Below, in pieces: positions 52,354 to 60,128 of a DNA stretch of 64,000 nt. Location: positions 1,178,001-1,242,000 of the forward strand of contig CAXXWT010000002.1 of NCBI GenBank assembly GCA_963674685.2. The letters are read 5' to 3'. This DNA comes from G963674685 sp963674685. Lineage in GTDB: Bacteria; Lernaellota; Lernaellaia; JACKCT01. How positions within the stretch are numbered: the stretch's first letter is position 1; every line of letters starts with the position of its first letter. The notes below the pieces were generated by a model, which had not been told where the DNA came from, ran no database searches, and was given only the letters and a program-made list of their open reading frames with translations. The position numbers and the translations under genes were made by a program.

Positions 52354-53844
52354 CTATCCGCAGCAGCCTCCGTCATCGTCGTCATCATCGTCGCCATCCG
52401 CGTTGTCATCGAAATAATCGTCATCGCTTGCGTCGTCATCGGTTTCATCATCATCCGCGTCGTCGTCGGCATCGTCATCCGCGTCGTCGTCGGCAGGCTC
52501 CTGGTAATCGAAGCTTAACGTCGTGGACACGCTCGCGGAGTCGTATTCCGGATTGGCGCAAACCACCAGCGCGGTATCGGACTCGCCGATATACGCGCTC
52601 ACATCCGGCCAACTGTCGTCGCCGGAATTGAAGCGGCTGACCGTCAGCGCGTCGCCGACGCCTATAATCGCGACTTCCAAAACGCCGGAGGGATCATCCA
52701 CGCTAACGTTCACGACGTTCATGCCGTTTTCCATGTCGATTTTGGCGGCGCTCAAAGACCCGCCGGCCATGTCGGCTTCCCAGCCGGCTTTTTCCCCGGC
52801 GTCTGTTGTCGTCTCATCCCAGTCAAGTTCACCGACTTCCAAAAGATCGAAATGATAGTTGCCCTCCGCATCTTCGGCGCCCTGATTCGTGAAATAATCC
52901 GCGGCGGCCGCGGCGGCCAGATCGCCGAAAAATTCGTAAAAGGAATCACCCAGCCCCAAAGCGGTCATTTGATCCTCGACGCTCGTCATACCGTCGGCGG
53001 AGTCGGCGGTAATGGCCTGGATCAGGTCCGTTCCGCCGATTTCGTACAAATACGTACCCAACAAAAGCGCGGCGCCGTAATGGACGTCGTGCTCGCCGCC
53101 GAGGAACGTCGATCCCGGATTGTTTACGAAATCATTGAGCCACCCGATGTCCGTGTCATAACCGGTCACGATCATCGCCGCTTCCGCCAGCGATTCGGAC
53201 AGCCAGCTTTCCTCCGAGACGTCGTGCGCCATTTGCAGCATGTGGTTGAACTCGTGGGCCATGGTTCCGAGCATGTAATCGCCGCCCGGATCACTCTGCG
53301 CGGCTTCCATGTGCAACATGTCCATCTGGTTGCCGTACTCGCCGGAGCCCTGATCGTCATAGCGGTAAAATCCGTCGAAGCAGGTTCCCATGAAACAACC
53401 CAGCTCGTAATAAAGCAGCACGACGCCCGGCCAGCCGTCCACGTCGGGAGGATCGCCGAAAATACCGGTCTCAATGTCGTAAATTCCCGAATCCGGGTCG
53501 ATGCTGCCGGACGGCGTTGCTTCGTCCCACGCCGCCAGCACGGCGTCCACGTCGTCTGGGTCCATGGTTACGTTCCACTGCGAATCTTGAACGAACACGT
53601 ATCCGAAATCGGAAACGCCCCGGCACGTGGCGGTGATTTGCACGTCGGCGGGAGGCATCTCGTCAAAATTCCAACCCCAGAAAGTTCTTTGATCCCCGAC
53701 TTGCGGCGCGGCGTCTTTTTGTCCCGAGGCGGCGGGCGCATCGAAATTGAAGTAGGGCGTCAGGGAAAAAGTTCCCGGCCCGTGCGCCGAAGCGACGCCG
53801 GTTACGAGAGTCAGAATAAATATGCTGATCATCACCTTTTTCAT
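52354..53844 (-). CDS. Secreted zinc metalloprotease (M30/M6-like) with Asp-rich Cys tail
   Basis: The Met at 53844 begins a clean signal peptide (MKKVMISIFILTLVTGVASA); 15 more codons are open upstream. The catalytic domain has TMAHEFNHMLQM (HExxH, about residue 210) followed by WLSESLAEAAM, where a Glu is the likely third zinc ligand, as in hyicolysin-type M30 peptidases. A later domain (about 330-440) looks like a beta-sandwich. The C-terminus is an Asp-rich tetrad tract (about 55 residues) ending GGCCG. The export and anchoring route of such a tail is unknown. The gene is divergent from the GH92 gene. Confidence 0.8.
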   Translation of the reverse strand: MKKVMISIFILTLVTGVASAHGPGTFSLTPYFNFDAPAASGQKDAAPQVGDQRTFWGWNFDEMPPADVQITATCRGVSDFGYVFVQDSQWNVTMDPDDVDAVLAAWDEATPSGSIDPDSGIYDIETGIFGDPPDVDGWPGVVLLYYELGCFMGTCFDGFYRYDDQGSGEYGNQMDMLHMEAAQSDPGGDYMLGTMAHEFNHMLQMAHDVSEESWLSESLAEAAMIVTGYDTDIGWLNDFVNNPGSTFLGGEHDVHYGAALLLGTYLYEIGGTDLIQAITADSADGMTSVEDQMTALGLGDSFYEFFGDLAAAAAADYFTNQGAEDAEGNYHFDLLEVGELDWDETTTDAGEKAGWEADMAGGSLSAAKIDMENGMNVVNVSVDDPSGVLEVAIIGVGDALTVSRFNSGDDSWPDVSAYIGESDTALVVCANPEYDSASVSTTLSFDYQEPADDDADDDADDDADDDETDDDASDDDYFDDNADGDDDDDDDGGCCG

Positions 53845-54230
53845 GGACGACTCCGATAGCGTTTTAAAAACCGGTGCGGAGGCTAACACAAATACGGTTG
53901 CCTGCGAAAGGAAATATTCGTTTTTGTGTTTTTCACAAACCGGATGGATCGATGAAAAAAGGAATCGCTCTGAAACTCGAATTCATTTCCTCAATGAAAA
54001 CGCTTCCTTCACACTCGAAAGCGAGTGTGCCACACACGATGTGCCAAGGCAAAACGCATGTGGCACAGCCTTCCAAAGGCTGTGATTGGAAAACATGGTT
54101 TCTTCGTCAATCATTCGTTCGCAACGGTCGGAGGCGCCGCGACCTCGTATTTTCATCGGGGAAAAACTTGTCCCCGTCACAAGGGCGTCTATAATCATGA
54201 AAGGTTCTCGAATCGCCCGGAGAAAAACAA
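53845..54230. other. Divergent intergenic region with palindrome cluster
   Basis: 386 bases separate the divergent protease and GH92 genes and must contain both promoters, which I could not define. A compact cluster of hairpins occupies 54010-54084 (annotated separately). No credible ORF was found. Confidence 0.5.
54010..54084. repeat. Cluster of three interlocking palindromes (REP-like)
   Basis: CACACTCG (54010-54017) pairs with CGAGTGTG (54022-54029) over AAAG. TGTGCCACA (54026-54034) pairs with TGTGGCACA (54059-54067). CACAGCCTT (54064-54072) pairs with AAGGCTGTG (54076-54084) over CCA. The arms overlap, so alternative folds exclude one another. This looks like a dispersed repeat rather than a terminator, because no T-run follows. 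Confidence 0.55.
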
Positions 54231-56501
54231 ATGAAATCCTGGAAAATTTTTGCGTTTGTGACGCTGACCGTATTTACGCTGGCCTGCTGTTTGACGACCT
54301 GCGGCTGCGGCGATGACGATGACAACGACAGCGGCAGCGCGGAGCTAAATGATGATTTCGATGACGATACGGCTTCGCCTGATGACGACGCAAACGACGA
54401 TTCCGATGATGACGCAAACGACGATGTCAACGACGACGCGGATGATGATCTCGAACCCGTGGGTTATATATACCCTTTCATGGGAACCATGGCGGATCAC
54501 GGGCAGCTGGCCCCGGACGTCAACGTGCCTTTCGGCATGGTGAAAATCTGCCCGGACACGCTGATACCCTCCCACGCCGGCTACGAATACGCCGTGGCCA
54601 ACACCACCGGAATCTCCCACGTGCGCACCGGGGGCGTCGGGTGCAGAGGCGCCGGAGGCAATATCCGCATCCTGCCCGGCATCGGGGAGCGAAACGCTTA
54701 CGGGCTGTGGATGGCTAAAGACACGGAAATCGCCGAGGCGGGATACTACGCCGTGGAACTGGGCGTCGAAAGGCAGATCCTCGCCGAACTCACCGCCACG
54801 GATAAGGTCGGAATGCATCGCTACACATTCCGCGCCGCCGGCCCGCGTTATCTCATCGCCAACTTCAACGATCCCCTCACCGAACCTCTGGGCTCCGAGT
54901 GGCGGGCAAACGACGCGCACGATGAAATCTACGGATACGTCTCGGCGCAAAACGTCTGCGGCCGGGGAAAATACACGCTCTATTTCAGCATGGTTTTCAG
55001 CAAACCTTTCACCACGACGACCACATGGCCGTCGGCGCGCGGGGAAGGAACCAACGCGCGTTTCGATTTCGATCCGGATGACGGCGAACACCTCCTGGTC
55101 AAAACGGGCCTTTCCACCGTCAGCGTGGAAGAAGCGCGCCTGGATATGACCGCCGAAGTTCCGGACTGGGATTTCGAGGCGGTGCGCGAGTCCAATCGCG
55201 ACGCCTGGCGGGACATGTTCAATGCGGTAACCGTCGAGGGCGGCGACGAGGAAATGCTGACGGTCTTTTACACCATGCTTTATCGCGCCACGCAAAATCC
55301 GGTGAATATCACGACGCATTCCGGCAAGTACATGGGCACTGACGGGCAGGCGCATACGGCCGAGGGCTACCGGCGGCATCACGGCTGGAGCATATGGGAC
55401 ACGTATCGCAACAAGTTCGCCCTGCATAACCTTTTGTACCCCGCACGCGCCGGGGAGATCATGCAATCCCTGGCGGCCTATTATCAGGAAGGCATGGACG
55501 TGTGGTCCACGGAGTCCGAGCCGTATCCCAACGTGCGCACGGAACACGCCGCCGCGCTTTTTCTGGACGCTTATCGCAAGGGCGTCTCCGGCTTTGACTT
55601 CGAGCCGGCTTTCGAAGCGATCAAAAACATGGAAATCCCGGGCGGCTCGCCGGACAGGGAGCTTGAAGGGTCCTACGACCGATGGGTGATCGCGCATCTG
55701 GCGAAAACCCTGGGCGACGACGACGCGTACGAGGAATATCTGGACCTGTCGAACCAGTACCGGGATGTGTGGGAGGAGAATTTTATGGAGATGGGCGCCG
55801 ACGCGGACACCGTGGGCGCCAGGGGGTTGTACGAGGGGACGCTCTGGCAATACCGCTGGGCGGCGGTCCACGACATCGAGGGAATGATGGAAATGGACGG
55901 GGGCAGGGACGCGTTCGCCGCCAAACTCCACCGGTTTTTCGACGAGGATCTTTATAACCAGGGCAACGAGCCGGACATTCACGCGCCGTTTCTGTTCAAT
56001 TACGCGGGCGCTCCCTGGAGGACGCAGGACGTGGTGCGGGCGATTTTATCCGAGCATTTCACGCAGTGGTACGGCGGCCACGAGAAATGGCCGATTCCGT
56101 CGATCCGCCGCATCTATCGCCCCAATCCCTGGGGTTTTATCATGAACATGGACGACGACGCGGGAACCATGTCCGCGTGGTTCGTGTTCGGCGCGATCGG
56201 TTTATATCCCGTCACTATCGGACACCCGGTTTACGCCTTGACGGCGCCGCTTTTCCAGCGCGTGGAACTGCATCTGGAAAACGGCGCGACCTACGTCGCC
56301 GTCGCCGAAGGCGCGTCGGCGGAAAATCGCTATATTCAATCCGCCACGCTCAACGGCGAGCCGTTAAACCGCGCATGGCTTTATCATGACGAGGTTGTCG
56401 CCGGAGCCGAAGTCGTTTTCGAGATGGGACCTGCGCCCAATGAAACCTGGGGCGCCGCGCCGGAAGACGCGCCGCCGCCCGCCTTTGAATATCCAGAGTG
56501 A
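54231..56501 (+). CDS. GH92 alpha-mannosidase-like lipoprotein with Asp-rich stalk
   Basis: A signal peptide ends in a Cys-rich lipobox region (LTTCGCG), followed by an Asp tetrad stalk (to about residue 73). The rest is a full GH92 protein: VYPFMGT-like start (YIYPFMGTMADHGQLAPDVNVPFGM), HVRTGGVGCRG, the alpha-toroid with HHGWSIWDTYRNKFALHNLLYP, and the conserved GFIMNMDDDAGTMSAWFVFGAIGLYPV. GH92 enzymes are calcium-dependent exo-alpha-mannosidases. The general-acid and general-base residues appear in the expected regions. It probably trims mannan or N-glycans at the cell surface. It converges with a PHP-domain lipoprotein gene that has a closely related stalk. Confidence 0.88.
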   Translation: MKSWKIFAFVTLTVFTLACCLTTCGCGDDDDNDSGSAELNDDFDDDTASPDDDANDDSDDDANDDVNDDADDDLEPVGYIYPFMGTMADHGQLAPDVNVPFGMVKICPDTLIPSHAGYEYAVANTTGISHVRTGGVGCRGAGGNIRILPGIGERNAYGLWMAKDTEIAEAGYYAVELGVERQILAELTATDKVGMHRYTFRAAGPRYLIANFNDPLTEPLGSEWRANDAHDEIYGYVSAQNVCGRGKYTLYFSMVFSKPFTTTTTWPSARGEGTNARFDFDPDDGEHLLVKTGLSTVSVEEARLDMTAEVPDWDFEAVRESNRDAWRDMFNAVTVEGGDEEMLTVFYTMLYRATQNPVNITTHSGKYMGTDGQAHTAEGYRRHHGWSIWDTYRNKFALHNLLYPARAGEIMQSLAAYYQEGMDVWSTESEPYPNVRTEHAAALFLDAYRKGVSGFDFEPAFEAIKNMEIPGGSPDRELEGSYDRWVIAHLAKTLGDDDAYEEYLDLSNQYRDVWEENFMEMGADADTVGARGLYEGTLWQYRWAAVHDIEGMMEMDGGRDAFAAKLHRFFDEDLYNQGNEPDIHAPFLFNYAGAPWRTQDVVRAILSEHFTQWYGGHEKWPIPSIRRIYRPNPWGFIMNMDDDAGTMSAWFVFGAIGLYPVTIGHPVYALTAPLFQRVELHLENGATYVAVAEGASAENRYIQSATLNGEPLNRAWLYHDEVVAGAEVVFEMGPAPNETWGAAPEDAPPPAFEYPE

Positions 56502-56820
56502 GGATTGAAAGATATGATTATAGGGTCAAGCCCCCATAGGCACTAAGTAAATATCAGCCCGAAGGGCGTTACAACATTTTTTCCGGCAGTTCACGCAGCC
56601 GGCTAATTTTGTTACGCTCTTGCGGGCTGGATTTGTCATTCGCCGCTATATAATGCCGATCTCGTAGATTTCAATAAATATCCAACATGGCGATTTATCA
56701 GGAACGATGTCCGAGTTGCAAAAACATCAAGCTAGAATTTGTGGGGCAAGCCCTGAGTGCTTGACCATTCATGGGCGGGCACTCATCCTTCCTATTTCTT
56801 CCTTCATCCTTCCCTAACGG
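56502..56820. other. Convergent intergenic region with palindromic element
   Basis: 319 bases lie between the convergent GH92 and PHP genes. A ~75-base palindromic element occupies 56555-56629. The 8-mer GGTCAAGC at 56523 recurs inverted as GCTTGACC at about 56757, hinting at a larger decayed repeat. No protein-coding frame is credible here. Confidence 0.45.
56555..56629. repeat. Imperfect 75-base palindromic element
   Basis: The outer arms CAGCCCGAAGGGCGTTAC (56555-56572) and, inverted, CAGCCCGCAAGAGCGTAAC (from 56611-56629) match with a few changes. Inside are a hairpin GCCC-GAA-GGGC (56557-56567) and another, CCGGC...GCCGG (56583-56587 and 56598-56602). It has the look of a REP-type element lying between convergent genes. 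Confidence 0.45.
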
Positions 56821-58080
56821 TCAGGGCGTCGCCCAGATCGGCGCGGAGACGAGCCAGTCGCCGTCGGTCTGCGTGGCCTTTGCGACGAAATACGTGGGAC
56901 CGGCAACGGCGATGTCGAAGCTCGCGGCGCAGGTCGTTTCGTCCAGGCAATCCACCGTCGTCAGCAGTTCCATCTGCGGGCCGTATAATTCGATGGACGC
57001 GAATCCGTCCAGATCGTCGACATCGATGGCTTCCACGTCCAAAGGCAGCGTGGAGTATCCCTCAAGAATCGAACCCATCCAGCAAGTCTCGTCGGCGAAC
57101 ATGGTGATGGACGCATTTTTGTCATAACTCATGAAGGACCGGCGGTCTCTCATGGCCTGGTAAAGATCCTCGCGGGTCAGATCGGCCATGAAAAAGCCGC
57201 TGCGCCTGTCGTTTTTCGTGCCCCAGTCCGGGGAGTGGTTGTCCTGGTTGTACATGGGCGAGATGTGCCATCCGGCGTCCAGGGCTTCAAAGAACGCATC
57301 CCAGACTTCGCCGCCGCCGTTGAACTCGAAAAGGTTCATCTTCACGTCCACAGCCGGGTAATACTCGAAATGGTTCCAGTGCTGCAGCGGATCGCTGACG
57401 GGATGGTTGAATTGCCCGACGCAGTCCGGGCACATCAGCAGGGAATCGTAAAAATCCCGGAAGTCGAGCTGCACGATGGCGAACAGATAAAAGGAATTGA
57501 ACACGTTGTTGTGGCCCGTGGACTGGAAAAACGGAAGCTGGAAGCCGGAACCGTACTCAAATCCGCAATCCGCCAGGTAGAAACCGGGGTCGTAGGCGTC
57601 GTCGGCCTGCTCAAAGCATTTTTCGTAGCGGTCCGACGGGAAGGGAAAATAAAGTTGTTCCAGGTGGTCGGTTATGAGCTGGATATCCAGCCCCGCTACG
57701 TCCCGGGCGTGGGCGAATGCGTCGGCGGGAGTGAGCTGACCGTCGGAGTAACTGGTGTGCGCGTGCAGGTTGCCCCAAAAAGGTTCGAATTCACCTTCCA
57801 GGCATACCGGTTCGGGGCCGTCATCGTCCGCGTCGTCGTCGACATCATCATCGACATCGTCGTTCACGTCGTCATCAGGCGAAGCCGTGTCATCATCGAC
57901 ATCATCGTTCACATCATCGTTCACATCGTCGTCGGCGTCGTCGTTCACGTCGTCGTCGGGGACAACATCGGAATCGTCGTCGTTATCGTCGTCGTCATCA
58001 CCGCAGGAAACGGCGAATAAAAGCGTAGCGGTAAGAAGCAGCGTGAGAATACTGAATGAATAGAGTTTTGTCAGCGGCAT
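56821..58080 (-). CDS. PHP-domain lipoprotein with Asp-rich stalk
   Basis: The signal peptide ends at AVSCGDDDD, giving a lipobox Cys followed by Asp. The stalk of Asp tetrads reaches about residue 85. The rest is a PHP-type metal-dependent phosphoesterase or phosphatase domain: WGNLHAHTSYSDGQLTPADAFAHARDVAGLDIQLITDHLE (metal ligands HAH and D), then GHNNVFNSFY, QFNHPVSDP and ISPMYNQDNHS. Many secreted PHP proteins of this pattern are annotated only as CehA/McbA-like metallohydrolases. The C-terminal ~80 residues form a beta-sandwich-like end. GGGGGA precedes the ATG. The substrate is unknown. Confidence 0.8.
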   Translation of the reverse strand: MPLTKLYSFSILTLLLTATLLFAVSCGDDDDDNDDDSDVVPDDDVNDDADDDVNDDVNDDVDDDTASPDDDVNDDVDDDVDDDADDDGPEPVCLEGEFEPFWGNLHAHTSYSDGQLTPADAFAHARDVAGLDIQLITDHLEQLYFPFPSDRYEKCFEQADDAYDPGFYLADCGFEYGSGFQLPFFQSTGHNNVFNSFYLFAIVQLDFRDFYDSLLMCPDCVGQFNHPVSDPLQHWNHFEYYPAVDVKMNLFEFNGGGEVWDAFFEALDAGWHISPMYNQDNHSPDWGTKNDRRSGFFMADLTREDLYQAMRDRRSFMSYDKNASITMFADETCWMGSILEGYSTLPLDVEAIDVDDLDGFASIELYGPQMELLTTVDCLDETTCAASFDIAVAGPTYFVAKATQTDGDWLVSAPIWATP

Positions 58081-58295
58081 TTTTGTCCCCCGTTAAAAAC
58101 CGGTGAATACTAGCACAAATCTAATGGTTTGCCATAAAAGGCCTGCCGCGAAGCGTTTGTTTCTTTACAAAAAGAATAAGGATCGCGCCCGCCTTTGCCG
58201 ATAAGACTCTTAAGCGCCCCCGATTAAGGGAAATGTTGTCTCTCAGTGCCACTTTTTGATACTATAAAAAGCGCGAGGAAGGGCTTTTAAGGGAC

Positions 58296-60128
58296 ATGAA
58301 CGGCAAGCAAAACAAGGCGGGCGGCGGGGTAAACGCATCGCCGGTGACCATCAAGAACGTCCGCGCCGAACCGGCCAGCGTTCCCAATGACGGGACCGGG
58401 CGCGTGAGCCTTCGCTGCAGCGTTTTTTCCGGAAACGATTACGCGTCCGTCGAAAAAGTCAGCCTCGACCTGCGTCATACGTCGCTATATCAAAGCTTCA
58501 ATCTTCAAAAGGATTCGGCCAACACCCTGAAGGCTACCGGTGAGGGGGATTACTTCATTGATGTGTCGATTCCGTATTTGTCGGATACGGGGCTGTGCCG
58601 CGCGCCGCTGATTGCCGAAGATTCCGCCGGGAGCGCGGGGCGAAAAACCTGCAACATCGAGATTCTTTTTACCCGGCCCGAGTCGATGCCGGAGATTGCC
58701 TCCGAGGAGTTTACGCATCTTCTGGAAAGAGTCGGCGGCGCTTCGTTCAGTTACGGCAACAGCGTGGAATTTCTCGACGACGGCGCCGTCGCCCTGCAGC
58801 GCAGGCTCTTTATGATCAAAGAGGCGAAAGAACAGATCAATATTCAGGCGTATACGCTGGGACATACGGGAGCGGCGAGGGAGATTCTCGATGCGGTGAC
58901 GGCGAAAATCGACCAGAACGTCGAGTTGAACGTCCTGCTCAACGCCGACAGCCAGCTCCCCACGTCCCCCATCAGCGCCGTGAGGCTCAAATTAAATCGC
59001 TTTTTCAAAGAGCTGACCAAAACGCTAAGCGAAGACATCGAAAAGCTGCCGTCTATTGAAGATATTCTTTCCCATTTCCAAAACGCCCTCGGGCCGGGCA
59101 GCGGCGTCAACATGATCTTTTTCCGCGGGCGCGCCATCAGCCAGACGAGCGCCGCGACGCCCGGCGAAAACGCGCAGGTTTCCCACTGGCTCATGCGCAT
59201 TCTCCGCGGCGATCTTCCGGAAATTCGAGGGATCGAGTCTTTGGAGAAATACATTCCGTCCTTCGCGGGCCCCGGCGGCCTTCCTTCGCTGCCTCTTTTG
59301 GATTACGCCATCCACGAAAAAATCCTGACCGCCGACGCCGACAAGGCCGTCGTGGGCGGACGAAACAGCGAGGATCCCTATTTCACGCGCTGGCGCGATC
59401 TGGATCTTTATCTCGAAGGGCCGATTGTCCGGGACGTTCGCGAAGGTTTCATTTCGAGTTTCAAGGAAATCGCCGAGGCGCAAAATGAAAACGCCGTCGC
59501 CCGGCAATTGGCTTCATCGATTCATCAGGGCGAAGGGGTGGCGGCCATGTTCGTGCAGTCGCGGCCCTGGACGAGGCAGTACCGGACCCTGTGTTCGCTC
59601 ATCTGCTCCATGCAGGCCGCCGCGAAGCGAATCTACATCTCTTCCCAATACATCGTGCTGCCCGACTGCCTGCTTCGGGATGCGCTTTTCGAAGCGGCGG
59701 GCCGCGGCGTGGACGTCCGCATCATCACCAATTCGCTGACCACGGGCCGCGAGGTGCATATGGGCGCCGGGTATTTCGTTACGTTAAACTACATGGGCGA
59801 GCTTCTCGAAGCCGGGATACGCGTCTATGAAGCCAAGGGTTTGATCGACGAGCAGGCCCCGCAGCCCTATCTTCACGGCAAGGAATACATTTTCGACGGC
59901 GAGATGACGGCGGCGGGATCGTTCAATCTGTCTTTGCGCAGCAGCTATATCGAATCGGAGAACCTGGTGTTTATCCACGACCGGGACATCGCCGAAAAAC
60001 GCACATCGCGTTTCCTGGAATTTGCCGCCAAGCAGTGCGCGGAAGCGACGCCGGATCACGTCGCCCGGCAAAAAACGATTCACAAAACCAAAATCGAACT
60101 GGCGTCCTATCTCGAACTGCTTTACTGA
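58296..60128 (+). CDS. Phospholipase D-like protein (two HKD motifs)
   Basis: A 610-residue protein. The N-terminal ~125 residues form a beta-sandwich-like domain (VTIKNVRAEPASVPNDGTGRVSLRCSVFS). Two PLD half-domains follow. The first HKD is HEKILTADADKAVVGGRN near residue 350, and the second is HGKEYIFDGEMTAAGSFNLSLRSSYIESEN near 530. Both keep His, Lys and Asp. Such enzymes are cardiolipin synthases, phospholipases or nucleases; the extra N-terminal domain and lack of membrane helices make cardiolipin synthase less likely. There is no obvious signal peptide. The 3' end overlaps the convergent phosphatase gene by seven bases. Confidence 0.85.
   Translation: MNGKQNKAGGGVNASPVTIKNVRAEPASVPNDGTGRVSLRCSVFSGNDYASVEKVSLDLRHTSLYQSFNLQKDSANTLKATGEGDYFIDVSIPYLSDTGLCRAPLIAEDSAGSAGRKTCNIEILFTRPESMPEIASEEFTHLLERVGGASFSYGNSVEFLDDGAVALQRRLFMIKEAKEQINIQAYTLGHTGAAREILDAVTAKIDQNVELNVLLNADSQLPTSPISAVRLKLNRFFKELTKTLSEDIEKLPSIEDILSHFQNALGPGSGVNMIFFRGRAISQTSAATPGENAQVSHWLMRILRGDLPEIRGIESLEKYIPSFAGPGGLPSLPLLDYAIHEKILTADADKAVVGGRNSEDPYFTRWRDLDLYLEGPIVRDVREGFISSFKEIAEAQNENAVARQLASSIHQGEGVAAMFVQSRPWTRQYRTLCSLICSMQAAAKRIYISSQYIVLPDCLLRDALFEAAGRGVDVRIITNSLTTGREVHMGAGYFVTLNYMGELLEAGIRVYEAKGLIDEQAPQPYLHGKEYIFDGEMTAAGSFNLSLRSSYIESENLVFIHDRDIAEKRTSRFLEFAAKQCAEATPDHVARQKTIHKTKIELASYLELLY

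Noticed and set aside
54345..55982. 545-codon minus-strand frame opposite GH92
   Set aside because: It is the complement of a fully conserved GH92 sequence, with Val/Ile/Arg repeats from the Asp tract. No family features.
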